DNA from: Strigops habroptila
Lineage: Eukaryota > Chordata > Aves > Psittaciformes > Psittacidae
Reading direction: 5' to 3'
Length of the DNA: 64,000 bases
Assembly: GCF_004027225.2 (NCBI RefSeq)
Contig: NC_046358.1
Coordinates: 62,729,528 to 62,793,527, forward strand
Of this stretch, positions 22,259-34,270 are shown piece by piece. The stretch's first letter is position 1, and every line of letters starts with the position of its first letter. A program made the translations under genes and the position numbers. Below the pieces are notes generated by a model, which searched no databases, was not told the DNA's origin, and saw only the letters and a program-made list of their open reading frames with translations.

Positions 22259-24461
22259 CATCCCCTTGGTCTTCACCAGGGATATTCTCATATATATGAC
22301 TTAAATAATTTTTTAGTAGTGCACTGAAAATTTTTTGTGACCAAGTGATTGCATTATGATTAATCGTTCCCTTATAAGCTCCCATGTATTGCTCCACATG
22401 CATTTTTTTTCCCAGAGCGTTCTGGTTATGCTGTGATGGTGATAGGTAATATATCAGATCAAGTTTTCTTTGATAAAAAACTTAAAATTATTTTATTAAT
22501 TCTAACACAGGAGCTCTAATAATATTTTGCTAAACAGCTTATGATTGCGGACACATTCTGGGAGTAATTTATCATTGAAGTTAAGTTTACTCCTTTACAT
22601 TACTTGGGCTCCACTATAATTCCTCAAAACAGGGTTTAAGTAGGATTTAAAGCTACATAATCCCCAAGCTGGTACTCTGCGAAAGCAGATCTCACCCTTA
22701 AAGCACTGCTTCACTTAAGTTTTTTAATTCCTAGTATAATGTCTTGCTTTAAATTTTATACTGCTCAGTGCTTTGGTGGCATATAAAAAAAAGTTAAAAC
22801 TACACTGTGTGGCTTAAAATAAAACTCTTGTTTCCTGGGGAGGATTTTGGGGAAAGTGCTGTTAGTAGGGCCATTTCTCTGCCTCTTGAGTGTGCTGGGT
22901 GAGCCCTGCCTGCCCCTGCCTGCCGCCTTGCTGTTTCTCAGCTGACCACCTACCCTGAAATATGCTAAAATGCATAAAATACCTATCAGTGGATATGGAT
23001 GTTGTCTTTTCAGCAGTTGAATTAGTGGGTAGGTTTGGCTTTGAGCTATTAGGCTTTGTTCTTGCAGGGTGTTTCCCTACTCAGCTCTTACTAACAGTGG
23101 CTCTGCATCCACTGAATTTCTTGTACTTATCTGATTCTATGATACTACTTCTTTGGGACCCCTTCCCTGCAAAGCATTTGCTCATCATATGTAAACGCCC
23201 AGTCATGAGCTGATTTCACTTTGGCTATCGTTTGATTTGTTTTAATGTTAAAAGTATTTCATGCTAGAACATCTGCAGAAAATCTTGGTTTCATGTGCTT
23301 ATAATGAATAATTTTGTAGAGGAAAATTAACCTTGGGTTAGAGTGCTATGATAAAATTAATCTGTTATGTTATGATGCTATTATATTAAAGTGGGAACTG
23401 TTCTCCCTTTTTTTCCAAGGTGAATATTTAGTACTGGAGAATCTCCAGAGCTAATTCTAGATAGCTGAGGAGGTGACTAGGCTAAAATAGCTCAAGCAAC
23501 AAAAAACCAACAAACCCCCGACTGCTGTGGACTCTCCTCTCTTCTGGCTTTGCTCTGTCAAATTTACTGAAGGTGTTGGAATAAGCTGCCTGGTATTATT
23601 CTCTCGTACTTACAGTGTAACCTCCCTTTTCCATTCACAGCCCAGCTTACCGCATTCCAGAGGCAGCTTCTGGGATAACTGAGCAAGGATAGACCGCAAA
23701 ATACATTACACACTGGACCATGTAATTCATATACAGGAATGGTATTAGAGGCACTGCACCATTGGGAGTATTGTTTACCTATAAAGGTAATGTTTAATTA
23801 TGAGCATTTTAAAAATTCATTTTCTCTTCTGTTTTTATTCAGTATTTAAATTGTATATTTCTTTACTTTCCAAGTGCTGGTTTTGTACTCTGGATCTTGG
23901 TAGCCTTGCTTGTCTTTGTTAGTTTTTCTTGTGTTGCAGAGGTGTAAAATTCATATTGACAAAGTAATTTTCTGGGCAACCCTTTAACCCTATCAAAATA
24001 ATTCTCAATTTTTTTCAATCTAACCATTTTTATGAGTCTGAAGTCATTTCTGCTATACCAGCGTTTGGATCTTTACTTTTATTTTCTTAACAAAACTCTG
24101 AACTTGGTTTAGCCTCTTTCTTTCATTTGATGCTTGTTTCCTGAAGCAATTTTCAGTTCTACTTCAATTGGGTAAAAGCCCCAGCCTAATTTCTGGGAAG
24201 GAGAGTACCTTAATTTTTAAGAGAACTTGCTTTATCAGTGCAGATATTCCAGACTTGTTTTTTTCTCTCCTCACAGCAGCACCGTGTGGCGCTCTGCGGC
24301 ATACCATTAATTTCCTTGGAACTGAAATCAAAGTGTTATTTGAATTTCTAGCAGTATGAGGCACAAATAGCAGCAGCAGCAGCTTTTGCTGATGATGCTT
24401 GGGTACAGTAGTGTTTGGATATATCCTTCAGCTCTATCTCTAGCCTATTGGACTGTAAACC

Positions 24462-24483
24462 TTTTTTTTTTTTTTTTTTTTTT
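24462..24483. repeat. Poly(T) tract, 22 bases
   Basis: Uninterrupted run of 22 T with no recognisable retroposed body attached on the minus strand. Confidence 0.95.
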
Positions 24484-27400
24484 AATCACTAGACAGAGAT
24501 AAATTAAAAACTAAAGCTGCTCTAAATTGCACGTATTTGTGTGTTTTCATTCCAGGGATGGAGCAGCTCATGGTGCAGGACCAGCACCACCAGACCACCG
24601 ACAGGATCTTACCCCAGTGCAGAGATGGAAACTTCCACACACATCCCTTTGGCTCTTCAGTTTAGCTCTGACAGTCAGTCGCTGAAGGTGAAAAAGCTGG
24701 TGCTGGTTTTGCCTGTGTCAAGTCATGGACAGAATCATTTATCTCAAGGATCAGTGTCAGTCCTTACCTCCCACTGCCAGACTTTTCCCCTCTTTGGACC
24801 AATATTAGCATTAACCACCTGCACAATTCTGACTTAAATGTCACCACTGCTTCAATTGCATCAATTGGCAAAAGCAGTGTTGGAGAAGGAAAATCTGAGA
24901 ATGATGTACTGGTCCAGTACTGGTGAGCTACCTGTTTTATAAAGTCTTATCGTTTCTTACAGCAAAACAAATTGTGACTATGAGCTTTACATTCTTATTC
25001 CCCCGCCAGCCTCAAGGCGTTCTGCTGCTCCAGTCACACTTCAAACTACTTATTTCTGTGTCTGTGCTTCAGGTCTTCATCCGCATGCTCTTTCACATGG
25101 AACTCCAATCAAATCCAAATGAATTTGTGTCTTTGAAGTGGGATTTTTTGTCAGACTTTTGTCAGGAGGGATTATATTGCTGGAGAGTTTCGCAGCGATG
25201 GCAGAAGAAAGCCCCAGTGTCCAGGTTTTTTGTAATTTTTCCCTGTATTTTTGCAGCTTTCCTAGTGCCTCTTTGGCAAATGCTTGACAAAAGTTTCACA
25301 GACACCTACCTATACATCGGGCTCTAAATCCTGAAGATCTCATGCAGCAATAGACTAGTTCATAGCCCTTTCCAGTTTCCCTGAAGAAGAGCAGAATGTG
25401 GTTTCTCCACAGCTCAAACAAAGTGAATCTTCCATTTCTCTTTTTTTATTTAATTGGCTTGGGTGTCAGATCCTCATCTCCCTCACCTGGTTTAAAGCAC
25501 ACCTTGGGGTTTTTTCTCTCCTTTGTTTTTTCAGTGGGATGTTTATTTCTTTTTAAACAAGCTGATTGCTGCCTTATGCTGTATTTTTGAGGATGCTTCT
25601 TGGAATTTGTGGTGTTAACGATTGTTTCAGACTAAATTTCTATACTCTGGTAATTTCAAAGTCCATGGGTACAATTTTTAGCTAAATAGGTCATTTAATA
25701 AAATGTACCATAATGGTTTTCAGCTTAAAAATACTTCAGCATGTAGATATTTGTTATGTAAACAAACCAGCTTTGCAATGAACAATCGGGTTTTCCTTAC
25801 GAAGGAAAATAAACCAAATAAATGCCTGGAAACTGGTGGCTGCATAAGAAGAGAGAAACAAAGGTGGGCTGTTGATGGAGAGCAATGTTTAAGGAGTGTT
25901 AGCAAAGGAGAGACAGAGGTTGGTTCATTTGCCAGGACAAGTTATGGACTAACTGGGAGTAGCAAAGCAGTATCATCTGATTGGAAAGGACAAGTGGATT
26001 GCTCCTAGGATAGGAGTTTGGAAGATAGAAACTTGTGATAGCTCCACTAAGGATAAAATACCTGAAGCCACACTGGAAAAAGAAATAGAAAGACTGAAAC
26101 CAGGCAAGGATTGAGAGGAAAAACGAAATTATTCCAGGATTTTCAAAGGATGAAAAAAGTGCTTTGTTATTCTGCTTTTACTAGAAATCATTTGTCCTTG
26201 ATTTTTCCAGCAGAGAAGTTCTGCAAGTGTTGCAGCTCGCCACTGCTGCAGTACAAAGCATGGTCTGTGCTCCTGTTCATCTTCCCAATACCGTGCAGGC
26301 ACCGAGGGCCATTTCTGTTCCCATTATCTTTGATTAGTGAAGTGAGACTGTTTACAGAATAAGTATAAGCACTTTGCTGTTTTTCTTTGCCAGTTGGGGC
26401 GCAGGGAGGCGGTCAGTTTTCTTGTCTGGATTGGTTTGGGTCTGTTTGTGGAAATATGGCAAAAAAAGTAATTCCTTTTGATTTTTTTTTCCACTGCTGT
26501 TCTGGTTGCTGCTCCTCCATTGCTGTCCCTGAACACAGGCACAGAAACAGTGACATGAATGTGCGGTGTTTTTGGCCTCAAGGGTTGTTAGAACAACACA
26601 GTTTTGACTTGACACGTTTCCCCTGATAAGACCAACCAGGGAGGACAGGAGATCATCATATGTGTCTATATATGTATGGCAAAGCCTTATCATACATTGG
26701 TAAATTCAGCTTTAATGAGAACCTTGTACTGCTTACTAGGTATAGGACAAGCACACAGCAAGTTTATTAAAATGACCTTATTTTTGCAGTGGTGAATGAT
26801 GAAGTTCATACAAAATCAGTGCATCAGGAACAGGATTCCCAGTATGGAAAAGAATAATATTTTCAGTAACTAGGTAAAATAATGTTAACACTTTTAGAAG
26901 GGAATTAACCATTGAAAAATGATGAGGAGAAATATAGGAGGTAAAGAATGTGGCTTGAAGATATATATTTCTATTGTCCTTGGTGTGTACTCTACCTTCT
27001 TGAGCACAGATGATTTTCATTCAGTTTTCAGCTCTCTACATGCCTGATTTTGAAATGTCACCAAACGAACACTTTGAAGCTGATTCTGCTTTTCCTCCAC
27101 CTCAGTTAGCACGGGGAAGGTGAGATTGGGCATGGAGAGTCTCCTCTGCGATGTCCATGCTGGCGCCTGCCTGGCTGTGATTCAGGCTGCACCCAGGGGC
27201 TGTGCCAGCGGCGGAGCCGGGGCGGCAGCTCCCCACGCAGTTTCAGAGCATCCCAAGCAGACATGTAAAGTACATGATGTGAGTGTTTGCCACTAGGGCA
27301 GGCTCTGGTGCCATCACAGCGCTCCCTTCAGCCAGGTCTGTCACCTCAGAGCTTGTTACAGGGTCTGGACCAGAGGGAGCCAACAGTGAGAGGGCCCAAC

Positions 27401-28395
27401 TGGTGTGCTGCTGCTGTGACATCCCCAGTAAGACACAGTGATTGCGTGGAGCATGATGCATGGGAAAACCGAGTTGAACACGTGGCATGCTTATTGCTGG
27501 TGGCAGCTGTAGGTAAGAGGCATCCAAAGTAAAAATGGAGCATCCTAACCCCAAGGGTCGATGGGTTTTCGGATTTGTCTTTTTGTTTGTTTTAAGGCAA
27601 TAAGGAAAAGAGGACATTGACTGGCCCCTGGCATAAGTGTGGTTACGACTCAGACGTTTTGTCGAAGCCAGATACCATCTGTGGGGGATTGTGTGCCTGG
27701 GGAACAGTTCTTTCAATGCAAAATTGTTTTGAGATGAGTTTTTCGATGCATTCCCTCTTGCCTAGGTCTAGAAGTCAGGGAGCTGCATGACACCGCATCC
27801 CTGCTCCAGGATGATGGACGTGCAATGCTACGTGCTCTTCTTATACCGGGCACGGGAGCCGGCTGAGTGCCATTGTCACCTTTCACGGGGTGCAAGTCAG
27901 GGAGCAGTTCATGCCGGCGCTCGGCGGCCGCGGGGTGGGGTGCGGGGCCAGTGCTTCGTGCATAGTGACAGCCTGGCCCCACGGCTGCTGAGCTCCTTCT
28001 GTCATGTTTGCGGAGCCCGGAGCACCCCGACGGGGACCCGGATGGGGGGTCAAGGCGGCTCCCGCTGAGCTTCAAAGGGGTGGCGCAACAGGAGCGCGTA
28101 GGGGCGGGGCCGTCGCTGCTGGGTATCCCCGACCCCCGCTCCCATTGGCTATGACCGCGCTCTGCTTTGCATATTAATCAGCTCTGTGCCAATCGGGTCG
28201 CGGGGGCGGTCGCCTTATTAGCATACGCAGCGCTGCGCGCACAGCAGCCGCTGCCGCGGCTCGCAGCGACCGAGGTTGGGTTAGGGCGGCCGGCGCGTAG
28301 CAGCCGCGCCGCGGGGCCCGGGCCCGGGGCGCACGGCAGCCGGCGCGCTCCCTGGGGACCACCACCCGCCGGCAGCGGCGCGGGCTGAGCCGGCT

Positions 28396-28428
28396 ATGGC
28401 CGCCGCCGCGCGGGACCTGCTGGGCTGA
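28396..28428 (+). other. LGR4 leader uORF 1 (10 codons)
   Basis: ATG with G at -3 and G at +4 (strong context), ten codons (MAAAARDLLG) and TGA. It would be in the LGR4 mRNA if transcription starts upstream of 28396. Confidence 0.5.
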
Positions 28429-28429
28429 C

Positions 28430-28501
28430 ATGAGCAGCGGCAGCGGGCGTTGGATGGGGCGGGCGGGCGGCGGAGGGCTGGCTTCCCGGGCGCGCCGCTG
28501 A
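28430..28501 (+). other. LGR4 leader uORF 2 (23 codons)
   Basis: Its ATG follows the uORF 1 stop after one base (TGACATG), has G at -3, and the frame closes with TGA at 28499-28501, 142 bases before the main ATG. The arrangement would permit reinitiation from one small frame to the next. Confidence 0.5.
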
Positions 28502-28643
28502 GGTGGCCCCGGCGCCGCGCCGGCCGGAGGCGCCTTTTTATTTTTACCTTTACTTGTGATTGTTGTTATTGTTTTTAAACCTTTTGTTTTCCTCCGCCCG
28601 CCGGTGGCGGGGCTCGGTTGCGCGGAGGGCGGCGGGCCGAGCG

Positions 28644-28828
28644 ATGCGGTGCCTCGCTCTGCTCGGCCTCGTCGCCTGGGGCCTGGGGAGCTGGGCCGGG
28701 CCCAGCGGCGGAGCGTCCCCCCCGCCCTGCCCGGCCTCCTGCAGCTGCGACGGCGACCGCGGCGTGGACTGCTCCGGGCGGGGGCTGGCCGCCGTGCCCC
28801 CGGGACTCAGCGCCTTCACGCACGCCCT
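28644..28828 (+). CDS. LGR4: LGR4 coding exon 1 (signal peptide and LRRNT)
   Basis: 185 nt, 61 codons plus two bases. Residues 1 to about 19-24 form a hydrophobic signal peptide (MRCLALLGLVAWGLGSWAG). Residues 29-43 carry the LRRNT cysteines C29, C33, C35 and C43 in CPASCSCDGDRGVDC. GLAAVPPGLSAFTHA then leads into the first LRR. This matches the LGR4 N-terminal cap (CSCDGD, VDCSG, GLSAFT are family residues as I recall them). The start has G at -3 and is the only ATG placing a signal peptide in frame. The donor is CCCT|GTGAGT. Confidence 0.95.
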
Positions 28829-28901
28829 GTGAGTCGGGGCGGGGGACGGGGCGGGCAGGTAGCGGCGGGGCGGGCGGATGCTTTGTCCCCCTTCATTCGG
28901 G

Positions 28902-28915
28902 CCCCCCCCCCCCCC
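28902..28915. repeat. Poly(C) tract, 14 bases
   Basis: Run of 14 C in the LGR4 intron 1 CpG island. Confidence 0.9.
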
Positions 28916-28995
28916 ACCGTGTGTTTATGTATCTGTTTTTGTCGCTGCTGCGGGTCTAACACGGCCACCCTCGCGGCCGCCGCGGTTCTTCCCCC

Positions 28996-29020
28996 CCCGG
29001 CCCGGCCCGGCCCGGCCCGC
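28996..29020. repeat. CCCGG pentamer tandem repeat
   Basis: Four CCCGG units followed by CCCGC, preceded by extra C. The minus strand therefore has five or more GGG runs spaced by two cytosines, a G-quadruplex-capable sequence just inside LGR4 intron 1. Confidence 0.85.
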
Positions 29021-30502
29021 GGGGGGCGGCCTCTGGGCAGCGGCGGGGCCCGCTGGGCCGCTGGCAAGGGCAGGTGAGGGCGGCGGGGCCTGAGGCGGTA
29101 CCTGGGCCTGTCCGCTGCCCCGCGGAGGCCCGGCCTGGCCCCTCGGAGGTTTAGAAGGCCGGGAGGGTTGGCTGGGGGAGCCTGTGGAAGCGGCGGGGGG
29201 GAGCTCCTGTAGGGTTCGGTGGGCTCCTGGTGCTGTCCTAAAGCAGGGGAGCCGCTTCCTGCACATGTGTTTGTGTGCCTCTAAGCTATATCCTCGCACT
29301 GCAGCGCCTTTCTCTTCAGTTTTCTCCAGAAACCAGCTCCCGGGCTAGCCGGTCTTCTCCCCAAAGCCAAGGCGTTTCCAGTCCTCAGCATGTGTGACTC
29401 GGTTAAATAAGGATGCCTTCGCTGTTACAAAATCTCTCAGTATATATGCACAGCTGGACCTTGGAAAAACCCCCAGTGTAAACAAGCCTTGGGAGCTTCG
29501 TGGAGTTTTTGTGGATAGAGAAAAATATAAACCTTGAAAACCCTTTCTCTGATATCCTATGATGATATTGTAAAGCAGGCACAAACCGGTGGATCTTGAG
29601 TTTTGGTAATTTCAATAATAACGATTTTAATAGAGGAATGAACACTCTGTTTTGTAGAGACATGACTGGGGAGGGATTTGCAGCTTTCAATATGGTAGCT
29701 TTGCTAATCCACAAACCTGTTAAGTTTCACAATAAAACCTGTCAGTCTTGCCCCGCTTCTCAGCAAAGATTTGGAGCGAGGTCTTATATGGGCCAGTGGT
29801 CAGGTCTGTTACTGCTAAAGCTTTACAGCATGCAGCACAGAGTGCACCGCGGCAAGTGACAGCACGTGGTTTCACATTGTGGGGTCACATCGGTACTGAG
29901 TTGCCGTGTTGTCAAAATACAGCAGTGGCATATGTCTGTGAAAATGTCACTTTTTTTTCTCTCCCCCTCTTTGTTTGCCTATGTTTAATATGCAAAGAGA
30001 GTCTGATTCTTAGTTACTGGAGGTTTTGTTTGCTGAGCGGGTTTCCAATTTCTCCTACCTGTTTGCATTATGTTTTTTTTCTCTTTTAGTTGTTCAAGCT
30101 GGGTGGAGAAAGGTTACCAGGCCTTTTGCTTGTGTAGTACCTGATGAATGGCAAAAGTTACAGGTCTCAGTTGTTACCTGTGCTGAAATACTTTGTTCAT
30201 TTCCATGCCCATGCTGTGTTGTTGGGAACTGACTTCGTAGTGGTTTTTCTGTGGCAGAAATTGTGTTTTGTGAGTGTGCGGGGTAGGGAGTCAAGAGCTG
30301 ATGTCATGAAGCCTTGGATTCGCTAGTAAATTATCTTCTCTTCACAGACAAAACAGGGAAGTTACCCAATTTCATCAAGTACTTGAAGTCTATCTGGTAA
30401 AAGCCACATTTAAGCGCCAGGTTTTATGGCTACTCTGTTGTCTGTCTGTCTTGTAAAATGGGCTCAGTACATCTCTGTGTGCCTGCAACATGGCATTGGT
30501 TG

Positions 30503-30541
30503 TCTAATGGGTACAGGTTGTTATAGCCAACACCCATTAGA
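30503..30541. repeat. 10 bp hairpin with nested stem
   Basis: Arms TCTAATGGGT (30503-30512) and ACCCATTAGA (30532-30541) are exact reverse complements. A nested GTTG/CAAC pair lies in the loop. Confidence 0.8.
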
Positions 30542-33500
30542 GATGCCGGCGCTGAAGAGTTTCAGTTTGTAAGTTCCATGTAAATTTCCCAAAGCCAACT
30601 GAAGGCTTTTGGCAAAAGTGAGAGGAGATCTTCATGTGCTTCAGCGTGTTTTGGGATGAGTTTGTGTTGCTGTTGGTTTCATGCTCTTTAAACCTGAGCA
30701 GAAAATTTCTAGCTATCTTGTTCTGTGGCAGTGAAGGATACTCTTGGTCCCCGCTTGTGTTTATTTCCCATTTCCTTGTTTGCAGAAGGAAAAAAAAGGG
30801 GTGACTTCTTGACACTTCTGTGCTTGAATAGTCTCTGTCGTAGCGAGGCCACTGGAAGTTTAGGATATGTAGAGAACAGTTTTGTAGGCATTAAAAAACT
30901 CATTTCAGACCTGCTTGGCCTGGGCAATGTACAGTTTTGCCAGAGAAGCTGAGTTGGCTTGTGAGGAGGGGCGAAAAAGAAAGAAAATAACATGCCCCCC
31001 CCACCCCCATCTGACATGTTTGTGTCATGGCAAAGTGTGTTAGCTGTGTGAAGAGAAGAAAGCTTTGCTATGCTTTGTGTCAGGCAGCCTAACGATGCCA
31101 GGAAATCCCCTTAGCATTGCTATGGGGCTTTTTTTGATTACAGCCATAGCAGCAGCGAGTCCACAGCGCAGCAGAGATGACTGGGAGAGTGTTACAGGCG
31201 ATGTTTTGTGATATTAAAGCAGAGTTGTGCCTGCGTTTCTGCTTTGGCCGGGAGAGAGCAACTGAAGAAAATTTGCTCACTATTGACCCAAGTTGGCAGT
31301 TGAATGAGTTTCGAGGCAGTTGAGAACTGTGGAAGGGGTTGGTATTTAATTCTTATTTCTGTTTTCCTGCAGTCTGAATTACTTTGCATTAATTCTAATA
31401 ATGTAACATAACTTCCAAAGGTGTATTTTGAAAAAACAGCCATGTTTTCCAGGCTGCCACGAATGGTCGGGCAGTGATTTCTATAGAGCCTCAGAAGCAT
31501 CTCCTTTCAGGTTCCCCCTGTCTTTCCTTGTTTCCCATTCTTCAGCTCTTGACTGCTTCGTTGCTCATTCCTTGCTTACTGCAGTGGTTAGAAAGCTCCT
31601 CCAAACACAACAGATGGGGTTTTTTTGTGGAATGTACATTGAATCCACTCCACTCATACCTGGCTAAAGGTGCTGCAACCATAATGCTGGGTGCAGGGAG
31701 AGGAGGACTGGGGTGATAGCAGGGGGGTCCATGGTTGTGTGGTTACTGATGGGCAGCGTGGTTGCACGAAGGTAGTTGCATCAGACCAGGCAGCTTGGAA
31801 AGACAGCATCTATAGCTTTTGAGTCATCAGCATGCTTTGAGAGATGGAATTTGAATGAAGAAAGGTGAGTACGTCATCCCAACCAGTCATCTTGGTGGAG
31901 AGATTTTGGGGAGATAGACAAGAGAGAGGTGGCAGCACTAGATCCGGGCACTCTGAGGCACTGGGAGGGGATGGGATGGGAGGGAATGCAGAGAGAGTCA
32001 GGAGGACATGACCATGGATAATTACTTGATGCTTTTACTGTAGGCGGCCATTTGTTCTGTATAATTTAGGTAGGTGTTTATGTAACTCTTAATTACCAGC
32101 TGCCTGTTTCTCTGTTTAGGAAGGTTGTGATTTTGCTTTGTTGCAAAATAACTGTCGTCTAGCAAGTTGAGATGCCTGTGCAAGAATGTGAAAATGTTGG
32201 TTGTTTGGGTTTTTTAATCAACGCAGTACATGCCTGATCTTTGCTATGATATTTCACATGCCATGTGCTAGAAAACATCCATTTTAGTGGAAGACAGTAA
32301 CGGTAGGGCATACTTGTACTTGTGTTTCTCATGGGTGTCAGTTTGAGAACTCAAATTGCAGTTTTGGGGGTTTTAATACTTGTGTGAGTCTTGTGCAGGT
32401 GATGAAAAGCAGATGATTCTAGCTGATGACTTCGGAGGCATCTTACATGGGCCTGGCTGTTTTAGGGGCTTGCCTGACAATGATGAGAAATGTAGTTCTT
32501 TCCTCAGTGCATGCTATTATATTTTGGGCACTTGAAAGATAAAAACGATACAGCTGATTTTCCTTCTAGTGCTTCTTGCTTGTATTTTTAGGGAGTGGCA
32601 TGGTCCCTTGCTTTAATTTTACTTCCTTTGAGTTGTGAAAGGCAGGCTTATGAGCCCTGGCTGCTTTAGAGGATAGAACTTCAGGCTGAAACGGTCATCT
32701 TGGTCTTTTTGGGTTTTTTTATTACTCTGTTAACCTAATACTGCCTGTCTTTCTGTGTGCTATGTTATGGACAAGATTTATAAGATCAAGATGTGGCGGC
32801 CTAGAAGAACCCTTTTTTTATGTGTTTCATACCACAGGTTACTTCAGCAATTGCAGAGACTTGATTCTCTGGGGTTTTTTGTTTGCAGTGTGTCTGGAAG
32901 TATCTACACTGTTTCATGTTAGCATTTCATGTCCTGCTCTGTTTATGTATCAATGGCAAAACGGTATGGTTCTGTTTGGACTCAGCAGAGCTTGTGCATT
33001 TTGTTATTTGTCTTTTCATCTGGCACTTTTGTTTTTTGTAGAATGATGATAAAACGCAATAGGTAGATGTGAGATGTCTTCTAATGCATCCGATACAACC
33101 ATACAGATATTTAGCATCCTGCTCTGGTCAGATAAGCATAAGAAAGGACGTGGCTGAGGTTTTATGAAGGCTGTCTAGCAGAGTTATTGTGGTGAAAAGT
33201 AAAGATCTCCAGACATGACCTTGAGTCTGGAAAATGTAGCATAATTGCAGTCCTCCTGAGATAGAAAAGCCTTATCTAATTAGAGGTTTGAAGGTTTTAC
33301 AGTGACACTGCTGAGTTTTTTGCTTGCTTGTGCCGCGTGCTGGTGATGCGATGGCAAGTAATAAAAGGCTTACTCTATCTTTTTAAAAGCATGCTTCCCA
33401 TACTACTTTTGGAAAGACACGGTCACATCATTTTAATGGGAATATTCCTGTTAGTCAGCAGAAATGCTGTTGCATTTGTACATGCCTGTGCAATCTCACG

Positions 33501-34185
33501 GGCTGGAGGGGGACTTGAGTTTGGTGCAGCATCCAGCACCCGGTGGCAGTCTCTTCAGCAGCTTTCACTCAAGGATTGGAGTCTTTATGGTTAATTTCAA
33601 GCTGTCTGATTTGTTTGTTGGTCTTGTAAACAAGTAGATGCTCTTAGGTAGTGCACAGAAAAGCGAGGTGGTGGTTGTTTCAAAGTTTAATGTTTTTTAC
33701 CCTTTTTATCTTCTTTGTTGGCAGCAAATTTGGTGTTTTCCTCCTTTTCTTTTATTCCTCCCCCAACAAACCCCAGTGCCCTGCTGTAGCATGTAATTTG
33801 TCAGGTATTTGGCTTTTATTTTGTACATTGAGCTCATTTGTGTCAGCAATATGACATTTCTTGTTTGATGCTTCCTGGCAGAGGCTCCTAAGTGTGACTT
33901 TGGGGAATAAATGCTAAGATGATTCTTCAGTGTGGAAAAAAAAAGTTGGACTTTAGTGTGAGCAAGTTTATGCTAGTAAATAATTACCTTTTCAGTTCTT
34001 GAGAGGAATTTACTAGTAACTATCTGCTTGAGATGGAAAATATGGAAACTGTAATATAAGGACTGAAAAACAAAACAAAACCCAGAGAAACCTCCTCCAC
34101 AAGGATCTTTATTTGTTTTGTATTCTACATCTAAGCCAGCAATTTTTGCAGAACATAAGCTCTTATTTACCCAGAGAAAATTACT

Positions 34186-34270
34186 GGCCTAGATTTCAGA
34201 AGGGCTGAGCACCCACATCTCATTTTAGAGAGCATGGGAGCTGCGGGGCTCCAGCATTGTCTCTGAATGT
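34186..34270. mobile_element. Ancient amniote interspersed repeat
   Basis: GATTTCAGAAGGGCTGAGCA, then CCCACATCTCATTTTAG, then CATGGGAGCTGCGGGGCTCC resembles a repeat common in reptile and mammal genomes. I remember its core as TTTTCAGAAGTGCTGAGCAC, with CAATGGGAGCTGCGGGTGCT further on. I cannot give the family name with certainty. The copy is heavily diverged. Confidence 0.5.

Larger units (their letters stand above)
19461..27850. other. LIN7C-LGR4 intergenic region
   Basis: About 8.4 kb of AT-rich DNA with a short CR1 tail (19703-19775), an ancient SINE tail (20200-20329), an 11 bp hairpin (22232-22258) and a T22 tract (24462-24483). Open frames up to 157 codons occur on both strands, but none starts in a promoter-like context or resembles a family I know. 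I see no gene here. Confidence 0.75.
27880..29250 (+). promoter_or_regulatory. LGR4 CpG-island promoter and leader
   Basis: A long CpG-dense block surrounds LGR4 exon 1. Upstream of the leader it has a GC box GGGGCGGGGC (28101-28110), an inverted CCAAT box (ATTGG, 28144-28148), an octamer-like CTTTGCATATT (28165-28175) with an adjacent ATTA homeodomain core, and a forward CCAAT (28189-28193). Paired CCAAT boxes about 45 bp apart suggest NF-Y. The start site probably lies within 28200-28300, but this is inferred. Confidence 0.75.

Noticed and set aside
24541-25327. Two successive + strand frames (98 and 134 codons) between LIN7C and LGR4
   Set aside because: No recognisable domain, no promoter-like context, low-complexity hydrophobic composition and no consistent codon pattern.
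27243-28075. Minus-strand frames of 157 and 120 codons ahead of LGR4
   Set aside because: Long frames are expected where GC content rises near the CpG island, and their translations resemble no family I know.
28556-29077. 173-codon frame overlapping LGR4 exon 1
   Set aside because: A GC-rich shadow frame. The true LGR4 frame is fixed by the signal peptide, the LRRNT cysteines and the phase-2 splice to exon 2.
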